Positions 34,360-45,061 of a DNA stretch of 64,000 nt are shown here, one piece after another. Origin of the DNA: Impatiens glandulifera (lineage: Eukaryota > Streptophyta > Magnoliopsida > Ericales > Balsaminaceae); the NCBI RefSeq assembly GCF_907164915.1, contig NC_061870.1, positions 2,694,273 to 2,758,272 on the forward strand, in the 5' to 3' direction. The translations under genes and the position numbers were made by a program. Under the pieces are notes generated by a model. The model had not been told where the DNA came from. It did not search any database and saw only the letters and a program-made list of their open reading frames with translations. Every line of letters starts with the position of its first letter. Positions within the stretch are counted from its first letter, which is position 1.

Positions 34360-36410
34360 ATTTTATCCCTTCGGCACCCACTTAACCCCTCAATTGACCC
34401 TCATCTTGTGACTCACACTTTTTTATATGCATTTTTTTATCCCTTTGGCAAACTACCCACCAATCTTAGTCGACCTCAATTGATAACACACCTCTTATAT
34501 CTCGTCAAACTCAACCATTAATCCTCCAATTGACCATCATCTTGTGATTCACACTTTTTCACATGACTCTTTATTCCCTCGGCAAACCACCCATTGACCC
34601 TAATCTTGTGACTCACACTTTTTAATATGACTTCATCCCTTGACAAACCACTCACCAATCTTAGTCAACCTTTCTTTTACTTCCACTTCAACAAATTAAC
34701 AACAAATCCCCCATTTGATCACACATCTCTTATCTAACGCAAAACCAACCACTAACCACCACCCGACATTCACCTCATGACCTCACACTTTCAAATGCTC
34801 GTAAAACCAACCATTAATTTCAAACTCACACTCGACAAACCACCCACAACCTGACCTTCATCCACTAACCCTCCAATTGATCCTCATCTTGTGACTCACA
34901 CTTTTTCATATGTCTCTCTATCCCCTCGGCAAACCACCCACTGAACCTAATCTTGTGACTCACACTTTTTCATATGCCTCTATACCTCGACAAACCACTC
35001 ATCAATCTTAGTCAACCTCTCTTTTACTCCCACTTCAACAAATCAACAAACAATCCCCCAATTGATCGCAAACCTCTTATCCAACGTCAAACCAACCATT
35101 AACCACCATTCGACATTCATATCGTGACCTCACACTTTCAAATGATCGTCAAACCAACCATTAATTTCAACACTTGACAAACCACCCACCACCCGACCTC
35201 CATCTCATGACCTCACACATTCAAATGCTCGCCACACTAACCACTAATTTCGACCTCACACTCGAAAAACCACCCACCACACTCGAAAAACCACCCACTA
35301 CCCGACCTCAATCTCGTAACATCACACTTTTAAATGCTCGTCATACCAACCACTAATTCCGAAATCACACTCGCTAAACCAACCACTAATTCCGATCTCA
35401 CACTTTCAGATACTTATCATTTGTTTAAAAGTTGCGTCACCATATAATATAGTCAACAATACATCCTTGAAAATATAAATTTACATGTTTTGGGATTCGA
35501 AACCTGGTCTCCCGCATGAAATGTGAACACTTAAACCGTTAGACCACTTATGATTGTTAAAATAATTTTATTATTTTGTGTATGCATATATATTTTGTAT
35601 TTAATATTTATTACCAATTAGTTAACCACCACCCGACATTTATATCGGGACCTCATACTTTCAAATGCTCGTCAAACCAACCATTAATTCCAACCTCATA
35701 CTCGACAAACTACCCACCACCCGACCTCCATCTTGTGACCTAACACTTTCAAATTCTCTTCAAACAAACCACTAATTCCGATGTCATACTAGACAAACCT
35801 CCCACCACCCGACCTCCACCTCGTGACCTCACACTTTCAAATGCTCTTCAAACCAACCATTAATTCCAACCTCACACTCGACAAACCACCCACCACCTCG
35901 TGACCTCACAATTTCAAATGCTCGCCAAACCAACCACTAATTCTATTGTCAAACTCGACAAACTACCCACCACCTGACCTTCATCTCGTGACCTCACACT
36001 TTCAAATTCTCTTCAAATCAACCATTAATTTCAACCTCACACTCGACAAACCACTCTCCACCCGACCAACATCTTGTGACCTCACACTTTCAAATGCTTG
36101 CCAAACCAACCACTAATTCCGACCTCACACTCGACAAACCACCCACCACCCGACCTCCATCCCGTGACCTCACAATTTCAAATGCTCGACATACTAACCA
36201 CTAATTCCGATACAATACTCGACAAACCACCGACCACACGACCTCCATCTCATGACCTCACAATTTCAAATGCTCGTCATACAAACCACTAATTCCAATA
36301 TCATACTCGACAAACCACCGACCACCCGACCTCCATCTCGTGACCTCCGACATTTAAATGTTCGTCAAATCAACCACTAATTCCGACCTCACACTTTCAG
36401 ATGCTTATGA
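34360..36410. repeat. Decayed C-rich minisatellite
   Basis: Long imperfect tandem array with a unit of roughly 90-100 bp containing GACCTCACACTTTCAAATGC, CAAACCAACCACTAATTCCG and CTCGACAAACCACCCACCA. About 20 units are readable, the first third being the most diverged. It is interrupted at 35440-35630 by a segment that occurs again at 36410-36600. The short ORFs across it are repeat artefacts. Confidence 0.8.
35440..35625 (-). repeat. tRNA-like segment, copy 1 (pair at 36410-36603)
   Basis: On the minus strand, GTGGTCTAACGGTTTAAGTG resembles an A-box and AGGTTTCGAATCCC a B-box of a tRNA gene. The same block with small changes is at 36410-36603, with about 160 bp of shared AT-rich sequence. 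No full tRNA fold is apparent, so this is best called a SINE-like or tRNA-derived relic duplicated with the array. Confidence 0.55.
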
Positions 36411-36603
36411 TTTGTTTAAAAGTTGCGCCGCATATATTATATTCATGAAAATATAAATTTGCATGTTTTGGTCATCGAACCCTGGTCTTTCGCATGAAAT
36501 GTGAATACTTAAACCGCTAGACCATTTATGATTGTTGAAATAATTTTATTATTTTGTGTATGCATATATATTTTATATTTAATATTTATTACCAATTAGT
36601 TAA

Positions 36604-36725
36604 TATTTTTATATTAACATAAAAATTATATATACTCATAAAAAAAATATTATATATATATGATGAGAGAAAAAATGTATGATAAAAGATAAAATGTATT
36701 TATATAAAATTAATGATAAAAACTA

Positions 36726-36763
<38 letters not shown>

Positions 36764-36955
36764 GTAACAAATAAATATAAAATTATAAAGGTACGTGCAT
36801 TTATAAAAATAAATAAAATTGTTTATATTTATATATAAATAAAATAAATATAAACATTATGAAGTTAGGTTCATTTATAACCAATTTTTTTTATATCTTG
36901 AATTAATATTAATATAGATAATTTTTTAGATAATATATGATAAAGAAATATATAT

Positions 36956-36987
<32 letters not shown>

Positions 36988-36999
36988 TACACGCGAACG
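36604..36999. repeat. AT-rich DNA with TA microsatellites
   Basis: TA dinucleotide runs at about 36728-36762 and 36957-36988, with AT-rich DNA between. No gene. Confidence 0.8.
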
Positions 37000-37920
37000 A
37001 GCAAATTGTCTTCCAGTTTCTTACTCCTTAAGTAGGCAAACTGTAACACACATATTTGCTTCAGAGGACACCTGTCCTAATTTGATTGGCTAAGTTCTAG
37101 AATAGTACATCAGAGAATATCATCTTTTGATCTTGTCTGTCCTGGATGATAGTAAGCCAAATATTTATTAATAGAATATGGTATACGAGGAACGTATAAT
37201 TAGAGGATTTGAATTGTCTTGGTATGTGACATTCTTTTAGGTCTGGTTCTACTGTTGTGTCAGACTATCCATAAAGAATGCTTGATTAGATGCCACATTT
37301 GATCAATAACTGGGAACGTTTGTATAGTACCGATATGGTAAAATATCAGAAGCGTCCTAATATAATACTGAATTGGTCAAATACCAGAAGGCTTGGATAT
37401 AGAACCGAGGGTTAGATAAAAGCAGAAGTGCTTATCCATAAACTGATCTAGATAAATTATCATACATTTCTATAAAATATTGATTTGAGATAAAAAACGG
37501 AAGCTCACAAACTACCGGATGCGTCTTTATATAAAACCGAAGTGGATATAAAATCGAAGATGTTTATCTAGAAATTGATTTGGATAAACTACCAGACGCG
37601 TCTTGATAAAATACCAAAGTTATGTAAAACCGGAAGTGCATCTATATAAAGCCAATCTCATATAATATCGGGCGCGCTCCTTTATAAAATCGATCTCATA
37701 TAATACCGGACGCGCTCCTTTATAAAACCGATCTCATATAATATCGGATTAGAAAAATGCTGAATTGGAGATAAGAACTGGAAACGCCTTTTTACAAAAA
37801 CCGATGTTTAATCAAATACTGAATTTGATCAACTACCAGATAACTTTTCTTTCCGATTTTCTTGAATCTGCACAAGGTTTAACATAACTCAGTTTTTATT
37901 TATACACATATAATTAGTAA
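37000..37920 (-). mobile_element. Diverged Copia LTR remnant
   Basis: Resembles the LTR of the gag-only Copia: GGACACCTGTCCTAATTTGA, ATAGTACATCAGAGAATAT and a following GATCTTG line up with the same segment at about 23780-23850. Further on are GCG-containing ~40-bp tandem units (CCGATCTCATATAATACCGG and ACGCGCTCCTTTATAAAA, about 37640-37750), equivalent in position to the 39-bp units of that LTR. The ends were not found. Confidence 0.6.
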
Positions 37921-38074
37921 TTTAATTTAACAATTTATATAATTATATATTAAATATATATAAATGTTCATGTAAAATCACTAACACATTCATGTAAAAG
38001 CATTTATACATTCATGTAAAAGCATTTATGCATTCATATAACTACAAGAGAATAAAAAAAATAAAACAAGGTTT

Positions 38075-38189
38075 ACATGGTAAGGTTTGCTTCACTAGGT
38101 ATTTACAACGCTCAAAAGAGTGAAACAAATGTTACCTGATGAGGTTGGCTACACTAGATATTTTCAACGCTCAAATGAGTGAAACAAGC
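38075..38189. repeat. Left part of a ~64-bp tandem repeat interrupted by the big Copia
   Basis: Units containing TTCACTAGGTATTTACAACG and CTCAAAAGAGTGAAACAA repeat here. They continue at 51898-52010 on the far side of the Copia insertion, so the element landed inside the array. Confidence 0.8.
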
Positions 38190-39448
38190 TGTTAGGATCT
38201 AGGTCGCCGCTGGTGGACCGGGGGTTGGACCGGTTAGCGGTTCTCACTCGTAGGGTGGTGGTTAATCCGGTTAGAGATTAACACCGGGGTTTCAATACTA
38301 CACAACCTGTCACAAACCCTTGAACTAGGTTCAAGCGCGGAAGAGGTTTGTTTTCAGGTTGAAGCGGTATGCTTGTATGATAGGCACGGTCGGTTTCGGA
38401 TGATGAAGATTTGGAGATGGTGGGTTGGTTTCGGTAATCTGGATGTTCGGTATGGTTAAGTTAGTCGGTTATGTAATGAAGCCTGCAGAAAGTAAATAAC
38501 ACAACAGATTTTATGGATGTTCGGAGATAAAACTCCTACGTCACCCCTTCCTCTCGAAACCGCGAGAAGAATATTCACTAAGGAATACAAATACAAGCCG
38601 ATCGAGACTTATTCTCTGCTCGATAACACTCTTACAATTTACACCGAAATTGTAGAACACACTTTAACTTTCAACACTTAGGCTTTCTAGAGTAGCACAC
38701 TGTTATCACTTGTAGTAAATGCTCTTAGCTTTCGTTATCCCAATGTTTGTCCCGCTCAAGTCACTGCATTTACTCTTCTTCAGCTACCTCCTTTTATAGG
38801 TGAAATATGCCAACGGTTATATTTCAAAGCCTTGAATCTGATTGGCTGATCAGAAGTGCAGTGATTCAGTGTCTCAGTGTCTCAGACGTTCAGACCTGCG
38901 GTCGTCTCAGACCTGCCGGTCTGTTCTTCCGGTTTGTAAGACAGACTTGCTGGGTTTGTCTTTTACTCAATGTAGGCACTGTCTGTTTGGACAGTTGTCT
39001 GTACTTTGAAGATTTCCTTTCTGGCTTATCCTGAAGTAGAAGGATCCGGTAGTACTGTTTTCTGCAGCCTACAGTCTTTTCTCAGACTTGCATGGATATG
39101 GAAGTATTCAGTCTGTTCCTTTGGTATCATTCTCAACAGATACCCGAATTGTCTTCTTGTACTGGTCGGCCGCTTGACTTGGCCGAATGTCTTTTGGTGG
39201 TGAAGTAACCGGACTTCTTCCGGTTATTCTTGTCTTGTGGATGATCGGCTGTTTGATGGTTCCGGTTTTGAGCTTTGGCCGATCCTTCCTTTGTGCGGTC
39301 ACGTTCCGAATACTCTTGATCGGTTTGGTAACTTGACCGGTTAGATTTCTTCAGTTGGTTCTCTTGTTTATCCGGTCCGGTTCCTTGTTCCTGCATGGAA
39401 AGTTTGTTTAAGTTAGGTTTATTCGAACCGGTCTGAATTTATCTAACA
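38190..39448 (-). repeat. 3' LTR of the big Copia
   Basis: TGTTAGGATC...ATCTAACA, 1,259 bp. It differs from the 5' LTR by a short GTGTCTCA duplication near 38875, one extra G near 38221 and a few substitutions. The LTR TATA box is cctccttttatag at 38787-38799 (minus-strand CTATAAAAGGAGG). Confidence 0.97.
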
Positions 39449-39470
39449 ATTTCTCCCTTTTTGATTATTT
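39449..39470 (-). other. Polypurine tract
   Basis: The minus-strand sequence next to the 3' LTR reads AATCAAAAAGGGAGAAAT, the expected plus-strand primer. The tract, together with the last bases of the LTR, is repeated 166 bp further in (39607-39657). Confidence 0.85.
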
Positions 39471-39750
39471 TATTTAAAATTATCAAAATCATGTAAGTTT
39501 GCAACCGTAGGCCGGTTGTTTTGTTTGTTTGGCCGGTTTTTGAGAAAGACTTAGAGAATTTTTCGAAAAATTTTGAGAGAGAAGTTTTGGAAGAGTCTTT
39601 ATCTTTTATCTAACAATTTCTCCCTTTTTGATTATTTTATTTAAAATTATCAAAATCAAGCAGAAATGCAAAATAAGGCCGGATTCAAAAATAACTTTAT
39701 ATATATTTATAGATGACCGGAAAAGACAAAGCATAAAAACTGAGGCAAAT

Positions 39751-39850
39751 AAGAAGAGGAAGGATAGTCCCTATTCAGAGTCTGTGAAGTCATAGGCACT
39801 AAGAAGAGGAAGGATAGTCCCTATTCAGAGTCTGTGAAGTCATAGGCACT
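39751..39850. repeat. 50-bp direct tandem duplication over the stop of the third extra ORF
   Basis: 39751-39800 and 39801-39850 are identical 50-mers (beginning AAGAAGAGGAAGGATAGTCC). The stop codon of the ORF (39821) lies in the right-hand copy, so the left-hand copy is now untranslated. Confidence 0.97.
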
Positions 39851-42553
39851 CTTCTTTTTCGTCGGTTGCGGTTGCCTGGTCTGTTGGGAGGATCGTTGTC
39901 TTTTAGACCGGGACTGCAGTTGTTCCTCGACTTCGTCTTCGACTAGGTCGGCTTGCTGCGAAGTACCCGTAGTAATCGGTTCAGAGATTTCATTGAGCAT
40001 CTCGACTATCCGAACTTTCTTAGGAGCCACCCTCTTTCTCTTTTTCGGTTCTGAAGCGGAGGCGGCCGCTTTCTTCTTTTTCTCTTTTTCCGTTGCATAG
40101 CCCTTCAGCCTTCGTGCCTCCCTTTCCAACCGTGCGGCATCCTCCGCAGCCTGACTTGCCACTTTCTCGGCATACCCTGGGTATAAGGCCTCGGCTCTTC
40201 TTATTCTTTCGGCTTCCAAATCTGGTTCTGTCAATTGAGACGATCGCGGCGCCCCTTTATTTTTGCTAGCTTCGGCGTCCAGCGCATCCTGGACCCTTTT
40301 AGCCACTAGAGCATCAGCCTCTATAGCCGCGGCATCTGCGTTCTCCTTAGCCTTTAGAATTTCGGCCACCTGTTCGGTAAGGGCCTTTACCTCGGTCACG
40401 AGATCTTCGTTTTTCTTTTCCAGTACCGAGACCCGGTCGATTGTTGTGTCGACCCGTTCGAAATCCTTCTTCAGGTTGGAGGTCACATCCTCTAGAGTTG
40501 CGGTTCTCTGAACACATTTTTCGCGCTCACTGGCCTCTTCCCACAGACCGGTGCTGAGTTCTGCTAGGCGTGCTTGATGTTGATCCATAAGCTGTTTTGT
40601 CACGTCTGTGAACTTCAGGGCCGAATCAAATATGTTGTCGCATCTATCCTTGAACGGTTGAAACTTGGACACCTCGTGTTCTTGAACGCGGTCATCGATC
40701 CGCTCTGATAAGGATGCGTCAAGCTGCTGAAGTCGGTCCTCAACCCGCTCCGAAACTAATGCTTCAAACTTTTGAAGTCGGTCATCAATCCATTCTTCAG
40801 GAGGGACTGAAGCGGTGACTTCCGGTGGTGGAGGATGTGTTGATTGCTCGGTAGGATCTGGATCGGCTCTTTCACTGGAGTCTATCGGTGCAGCATTCTC
40901 ATTTGGAAGTTCTAATGTTGCCGCATCCTCCGAGATTGTTACCGCAATTTCCAAGATCGGTACCTCGACATCTTCTAATATTGGTGCCTCAACTTCTAAG
41001 TTTGGGACCTCAACTCCCAATGTCGGTATCGGTTCCTCAGCTTCCGATATCGGTTCCTCAACTTCCCTTGAAGGTGTTTGACAGTTAACTAGAAATTCTT
41101 CGATTACCGGAGCAGTATAGACCGGTACTTGCTTTTGGTTGCATATTGCTTCCAGCCGCTCTATTTCTTGACGTATTTCCAATTTGCCTTTTTCGAGCTT
41201 TGTTAATACTCGCGGCGCTACGGTACACACCGATCCCCCTTCGGCATATTCTTCCTTAATTTTCCTGATGCGCCTTCTTAGTTTCCGAAGATGGCTTCTC
41301 GGTATCAGGAGACAAGTTCGGCATTGTACCTCCTGAATTGTGTTGGATTTTGTGAGGCGTAAGATCATGTCCTCTACCTCCTCCAATCTGTCGATGCAAT
41401 TCTGTTGCGGGAAGGTCGGTAGGATGTCTTTATATTTTGTGTTGAAGCGGTGCTCATGCCATTCCAAATAGAGGTCTATAACGTCCTCGTCTCGCTTGTT
41501 TATGCCCTGAAAGATTTTCTGGGCTAATCTTTCGGCCTCGGCCTCGTCGGTCTCTTCCTTGTTGTGGCCTTCATCATTGGCTCCTTCATCAACCCCGTCT
41601 TCACCCTCGGTGGTCTCAGGATTAGCGCTTTGTTCGGCATCGTTCGGACTCCGAGCCGAATGATCGTCGTCATTGACCGTTCTATCTTCGGTCCTCTCCG
41701 TTTCGGTTTCCTCAGGGGCCCACTCCTCATCTTCTGTTTGTTGTGGTGGGTCCACGAAGGTTATCTTTTCCTTCCTCTTTCCTCCGGTCTTTGCTTTTGC
41801 TGAGGCATCTTTCTTTGCGGCTTTCTTCTTTCGGCCACCTGTGGAACTGGAGGCCGACTGCGTTCTTGTAAGGAATTGCCTCGATCTAATGAGGCACCGT
41901 TTTGTTAACGCAACACCGGGACCAACGTTGATATTCAGGTGGAGGAAGATCTTACCGAGGGGCACGGCATATCCCCACGACCGGGTTGAATCCGGTCTCA
42001 CCATGTCCAAGAGGTTTCCGAACACTGATCTTGCCCAGTTCACCTCTTTTCCTTCCAACAGACCGATTATCATCTTGATTTTGTCTTTGGTGAGGTTGCT
42101 GAAGTTTCCTCCCCTTGCCAGTATCGCCCTGGCAAAAACGTCACACGCTGGGATATATTCCGGCTTCAGCATTTGTTTACTTCCGGATGTAGTGATCGGC
42201 TCATTGGTTGCCGATAAGAAGTGGCAAGCCGTCTCAAAAGTGTCATCGTCTATATCCGCCGTTGCATCCTGGCCGGTAGTTGGGAGACGCAAGCTCTCGG
42301 CCACCAATGCTTCGGTGATCTCGATTTGGGAACCGCAAACCGTTGCGATGATCCTGTCGTAGGAGATGATTGCGGTGTTGAAGAATTCTTCGACCGCTTC
42401 CTTATAAATTACGTGAGGACCGTCTAGGAAATATCCCAGACCGGTTTTAATCAGCCGGTCAATAACATCCTTCGCTTCGGTCGTCCCATTCTGCCGGATT
42501 TCCTCGAAATCCACTTGAGAGTAGAGTTTGAACAACGCCGAATCACGACCCAT
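39821..42553 (-). CDS. Extra ORF 3: 910-aa retrotransposon protein with N-terminal repeated domain, coiled coils and basic tail
   Basis: The start chosen is ATG 42553 (MGRDSALFKLYSQVDFEEI), since its first residues align with the starts of the two sister ORFs; an upstream in-frame ATG at 42721 lies beyond the TATA box. Residues ~1-225 form the domain shared by all three (VDFEE, QNGT, KTGLGYFL, EAVEEFF, EVNWARSVFGNL). Then come a Lys-rich stretch (~230-255), an acidic Glu/Thr region, a helical middle, imperfect Glu/Pro/Ile repeats (EVPNLEVEAPILEDVEVPIL), a long coiled coil (~590-830) and basic clusters (KKRKRVAPKKVR) near the end. The function is unknown. A DNA- or particle-binding structural role is possible, and the basic clusters suggest the nucleus. 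The N-terminal domain may belong to the family annotated as putative plant transposon protein; that is not verified. Confidence 0.85.
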   Translation of the reverse strand: MGRDSALFKLYSQVDFEEIRQNGTTEAKDVIDRLIKTGLGYFLDGPHVIYKEAVEEFFNTAIISYDRIIATVCGSQIEITEALVAESLRLPTTGQDATADIDDDTFETACHFLSATNEPITTSGSKQMLKPEYIPACDVFARAILARGGNFSNLTKDKIKMIIGLLEGKEVNWARSVFGNLLDMVRPDSTRSWGYAVPLGKIFLHLNINVGPGVALTKRCLIRSRQFLTRTQSASSSTGGRKKKAAKKDASAKAKTGGKRKEKITFVDPPQQTEDEEWAPEETETERTEDRTVNDDDHSARSPNDAEQSANPETTEGEDGVDEGANDEGHNKEETDEAEAERLAQKIFQGINKRDEDVIDLYLEWHEHRFNTKYKDILPTFPQQNCIDRLEEVEDMILRLTKSNTIQEVQCRTCLLIPRSHLRKLRRRIRKIKEEYAEGGSVCTVAPRVLTKLEKGKLEIRQEIERLEAICNQKQVPVYTAPVIEEFLVNCQTPSREVEEPISEAEEPIPTLGVEVPNLEVEAPILEDVEVPILEIAVTISEDAATLELPNENAAPIDSSERADPDPTEQSTHPPPPEVTASVPPEEWIDDRLQKFEALVSERVEDRLQQLDASLSERIDDRVQEHEVSKFQPFKDRCDNIFDSALKFTDVTKQLMDQHQARLAELSTGLWEEASEREKCVQRTATLEDVTSNLKKDFERVDTTIDRVSVLEKKNEDLVTEVKALTEQVAEILKAKENADAAAIEADALVAKRVQDALDAEASKNKGAPRSSQLTEPDLEAERIRRAEALYPGYAEKVASQAAEDAARLEREARRLKGYATEKEKKKKAAASASEPKKRKRVAPKKVRIVEMLNEISEPITTGTSQQADLVEDEVEEQLQSRSKRQRSSQQTRQPQPTKKKSAYDFTDSE

Positions 42554-42653
42554 GTTGAAGATTTTGAGAATGAGAGAAAACGGCTTCAGAGAGTTTAGGA
42601 AGCTTAGAGAGAGAAAGTGAGTTCGCGTGAGAATGAAAGAAATGACCGAAGGC

Positions 42654-42668
42654 CCCCTTTTATAGTCA
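42654..42668 (-). promoter_or_regulatory. TATA box upstream of extra ORF 3
   Basis: Minus-strand GTGACTATAAAAGGGGGCC, a canonical TATA box about 105 bp before the ATG at 42553, followed by a CT/GA-rich leader. Comparable boxes precede the other two extra ORFs, suggesting each has its own internal promoter. Confidence 0.6.
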
Positions 42669-43053
42669 CGGTTTGGAAACCCAACCGTCCCATCATGAAT
42701 GGGCGGGAATTTTCCCTCCAAGATGAAAGTGCGCCAAACTATGGGCGGTTAAGTGTGAAAAGGTGGGCGGCAACTTTGGGCGGGAGATTTCCCTCCAAAA
42801 CCCTTTGCCTATGTCATGGATGACGCCTTCTTTTCTTTAAGACCGAATGATTGAGCGGCTTCTAAGTCTGACGAGACATTTTGATTAACAGTTTTAATCA
42901 GATTTTATGATACCGGATAAGAACGAGGTTATTTTCGGTTACTTAGATAAATGCGCAAAGAATAAAGAGAAGCGGTCATTGAAACTAAGACGATATTTTA
43001 TTCAAGAGACAGTACAGTAAGGAAACCGATAGGATGATACGAAAGATAGGCAC

Positions 43054-43760
43054 TTAAAAAGTAAGCACCATTCTGGAAAACTTCTCTTCCACCGCATTTG
43101 CATCAAGAATGTTGGAGGGGGATGCCGGTGAACCCGGTCCAAACTCTGGCCGGTACTTGAGAATCAACTTGCTAATGTGAGGTGCATAACCGAGACCTTT
43201 CTTGGTCAGCACCATGTTCTTCAAGTTTTGAAAGAGGACCGCTGACCAATTGATGGTCGTTTTGTGGAAGATGTGGGTCATGATGTTGTAGGTGTTATGT
43301 GAATACCGCTGATTTGGGGATTGACACAGAATGGACCGAGTGACAATCTCGAGAAGGAGCTGAGCACTACGACAGAGGCGGGTTTTTAACCCATAGGTTT
43401 CCACTGGATCAAGGGTTGCAGAGCAGAGTAATCCATAGTAGAATGCATCAAGTCCCTCCATGGTCGGGAAATCAGAGAACCCTTCTTTGGGCAGATTGAG
43501 GAGGTTGGCAAATTCGGCTTCATCAAGCCAGAAGGTGTGGTCCCTTACCGTAGAGACAATGTAGTCGCCCCTGATGCAGGCACTTCTGAAGAATGCCTTG
43601 ACATCCTCAATCAGTACAGGACCGGATTCTTCGAGAAAGGTTTGAAGTCCGGTATCAATAAGACATTCAAACATGTTTTTCTTTGGATGGTCATAGTCCC
43701 ATTCTGCAGACATGAGTCGAAATCGACGCTTAGAAAGTTTCCCAAAGTTCGACTCGGCAT
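43054..43760 (-). pseudogene. Extra ORF 2: shared retrotransposon domain, N-terminal frameshift
   Basis: The open frame 43054-43713 (219 codons) carries the shared domain: IDTGLQTFL, VKAFFRSACIRGDYIVSTV, FANLLNLPKEGF, INWSAVLFQNLKNMVL. The conserved N-terminus (NFLSVDFDSC and LQNGT) lies in another frame from ATG 43760. A one-base indel in the A-rich stretch near 43670-43682 therefore separates the two. It ends after ~220 residues with no coiled-coil tail, unlike extra ORF 3. Function unknown; this copy is probably broken. Confidence 0.75.
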
Positions 43761-43833
43761 GATTATGGTATTGAGAGAGAGAAATACAAGAGATTTTGTA
43801 CTTTTGGGTGTGATAGAATGAGAGGAGGATAGC

Positions 43834-43845
43834 TCCTTATATAGG
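43834..43845 (-). promoter_or_regulatory. TATA box upstream of extra ORF 2
   Basis: Minus-strand CCTATATAAGGAG, about 75 bp before ATG 43760. Confidence 0.55.
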
Positions 43846-44244
43846 ATCGGTTGTGGAGGGAAATTCTGAGCATTGATGGTCAGTTTTGTTTTATTAAGGA
43901 AGAGAATCTTTCCCTTTTCAAGATGCATGGGGAAGGAGCAAATTGCAAAACCCAAGGTAAGTGTTAGTTGAGAAGTAACCGGTTCGGTTGGATATTAAAT
44001 GTTCGGGTGGTTGGGAGTTATCTCATTAATTTGGGATTATCTCATTAATTGCATTTAACACATAACGATATTGATTAGATAGAGACCGAAAATGGTAGAG
44101 ATAAAGCCGAAACATGGCATACAGAAATGAAAAACACAAATAGAACCGAAGTAGACATGGATGAAGCCGATATGATCAGATTTGAGTTGGTTAAGGATGC
44201 ATCCGGTACATGCTGCAAAACGACCGGATGCAGGAAGGAGTGAC

Positions 44245-45000
44245 CTAGCGGGCGCGGGGATTGAAATCTTGAGGGAGATTGAAGTTCCCCCTCCTCCATT
44301 CTCTCTCAAACTGTTCATAGAATGAATCAGTTGCTTCCCTTGTGAGCACCTGAGCATGGTTTAGACCTTCGCCGAGACAGGTCGGGACGCCAAGCTCTTC
44401 AAGAAGTCGGCTTACTTGGGGAATGAGGGCCACTAACCGGGTGCCGATTATCCAAATAAGGACGTCAAACAGCACTCTGGACCAGTTCACCGGCGCACCG
44501 GTGACAATGGCCGCCATCATGTTGAAAACCGCCACGCAGTAAGTGTTAGTGACATCTTTTCCCAAGATGCCCCTTCCTAACACGTCGTTGAGTAGCTGAT
44601 ATTCAGCTCTCAAGTGGGCCTTGCTTCCGTGGTCATCCACCGGCTCATTCGACCGGGCTAGGTTGTGTGAGACCTCGGCCTTTAAGTTGGCCGGGGGGTT
44701 AAGATCTGTTAGCCCTTGTTTGGGCAAACCGAAGCACCGAGCAAAGTCTTGCTCGGTGAAGTCAAAGAGAATACCCCCCACTTTAGATTGAATGTGGGTG
44801 TCAAAATGTGGTGTTCCTCTGAACACTCTGGCATTTTGGAAAAACTCCAGAACAGATCCAGGATAAATGGTGAGTTTATCATCAAGGAATTATTGGAGGC
44901 CGGTATCCTCCAAGGATTTTATCATTTTATAGATGTCGTAATGATCGGTGTTGGAGCACGACTCAAAATCAACCTGAAGGATATTTGTGAACTGAGACAT
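44245..45000 (-). pseudogene. Extra ORF 1: shared retrotransposon domain with an in-frame stop
   Basis: ATG 45000 starts a frame beginning MSQFTNILQVDFESC, matching the N-termini of the sister ORFs. A single TAA at 44890-44892 (codon 37) falls inside the conserved TGLQ-FL motif. The same frame then stays open to 44245 and carries LEFFQNARVFRGT, ARCFGLPKQGLTDL, SNEPVDDHGSK, APVNWSRVLFDVL and a Pro/Arg end. About 252 codons in all; no coiled-coil tail. The length and motifs equal the N-terminal domain of extra ORF 3. One nonsense change is the only visible lesion. Confidence 0.78.
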
Positions 45001-45061
45001 TTTTGCCTTAGTGATAGAGAGAGTGTTTTGTTTTTGTGAGTGTTTTGGTGAGTGAGTGCTT

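Noticed and set aside
35460..35560. tRNA gene
   Set aside because: A- and B-box-like motifs present but no acceptor stem or convincing cloverleaf.
41673..42362. 229-codon plus-strand open frame within extra ORF 3
   Set aside because: Antisense shadow of the 910-aa minus-strand ORF; Ser/Phe/Pro-rich translation with no motif.
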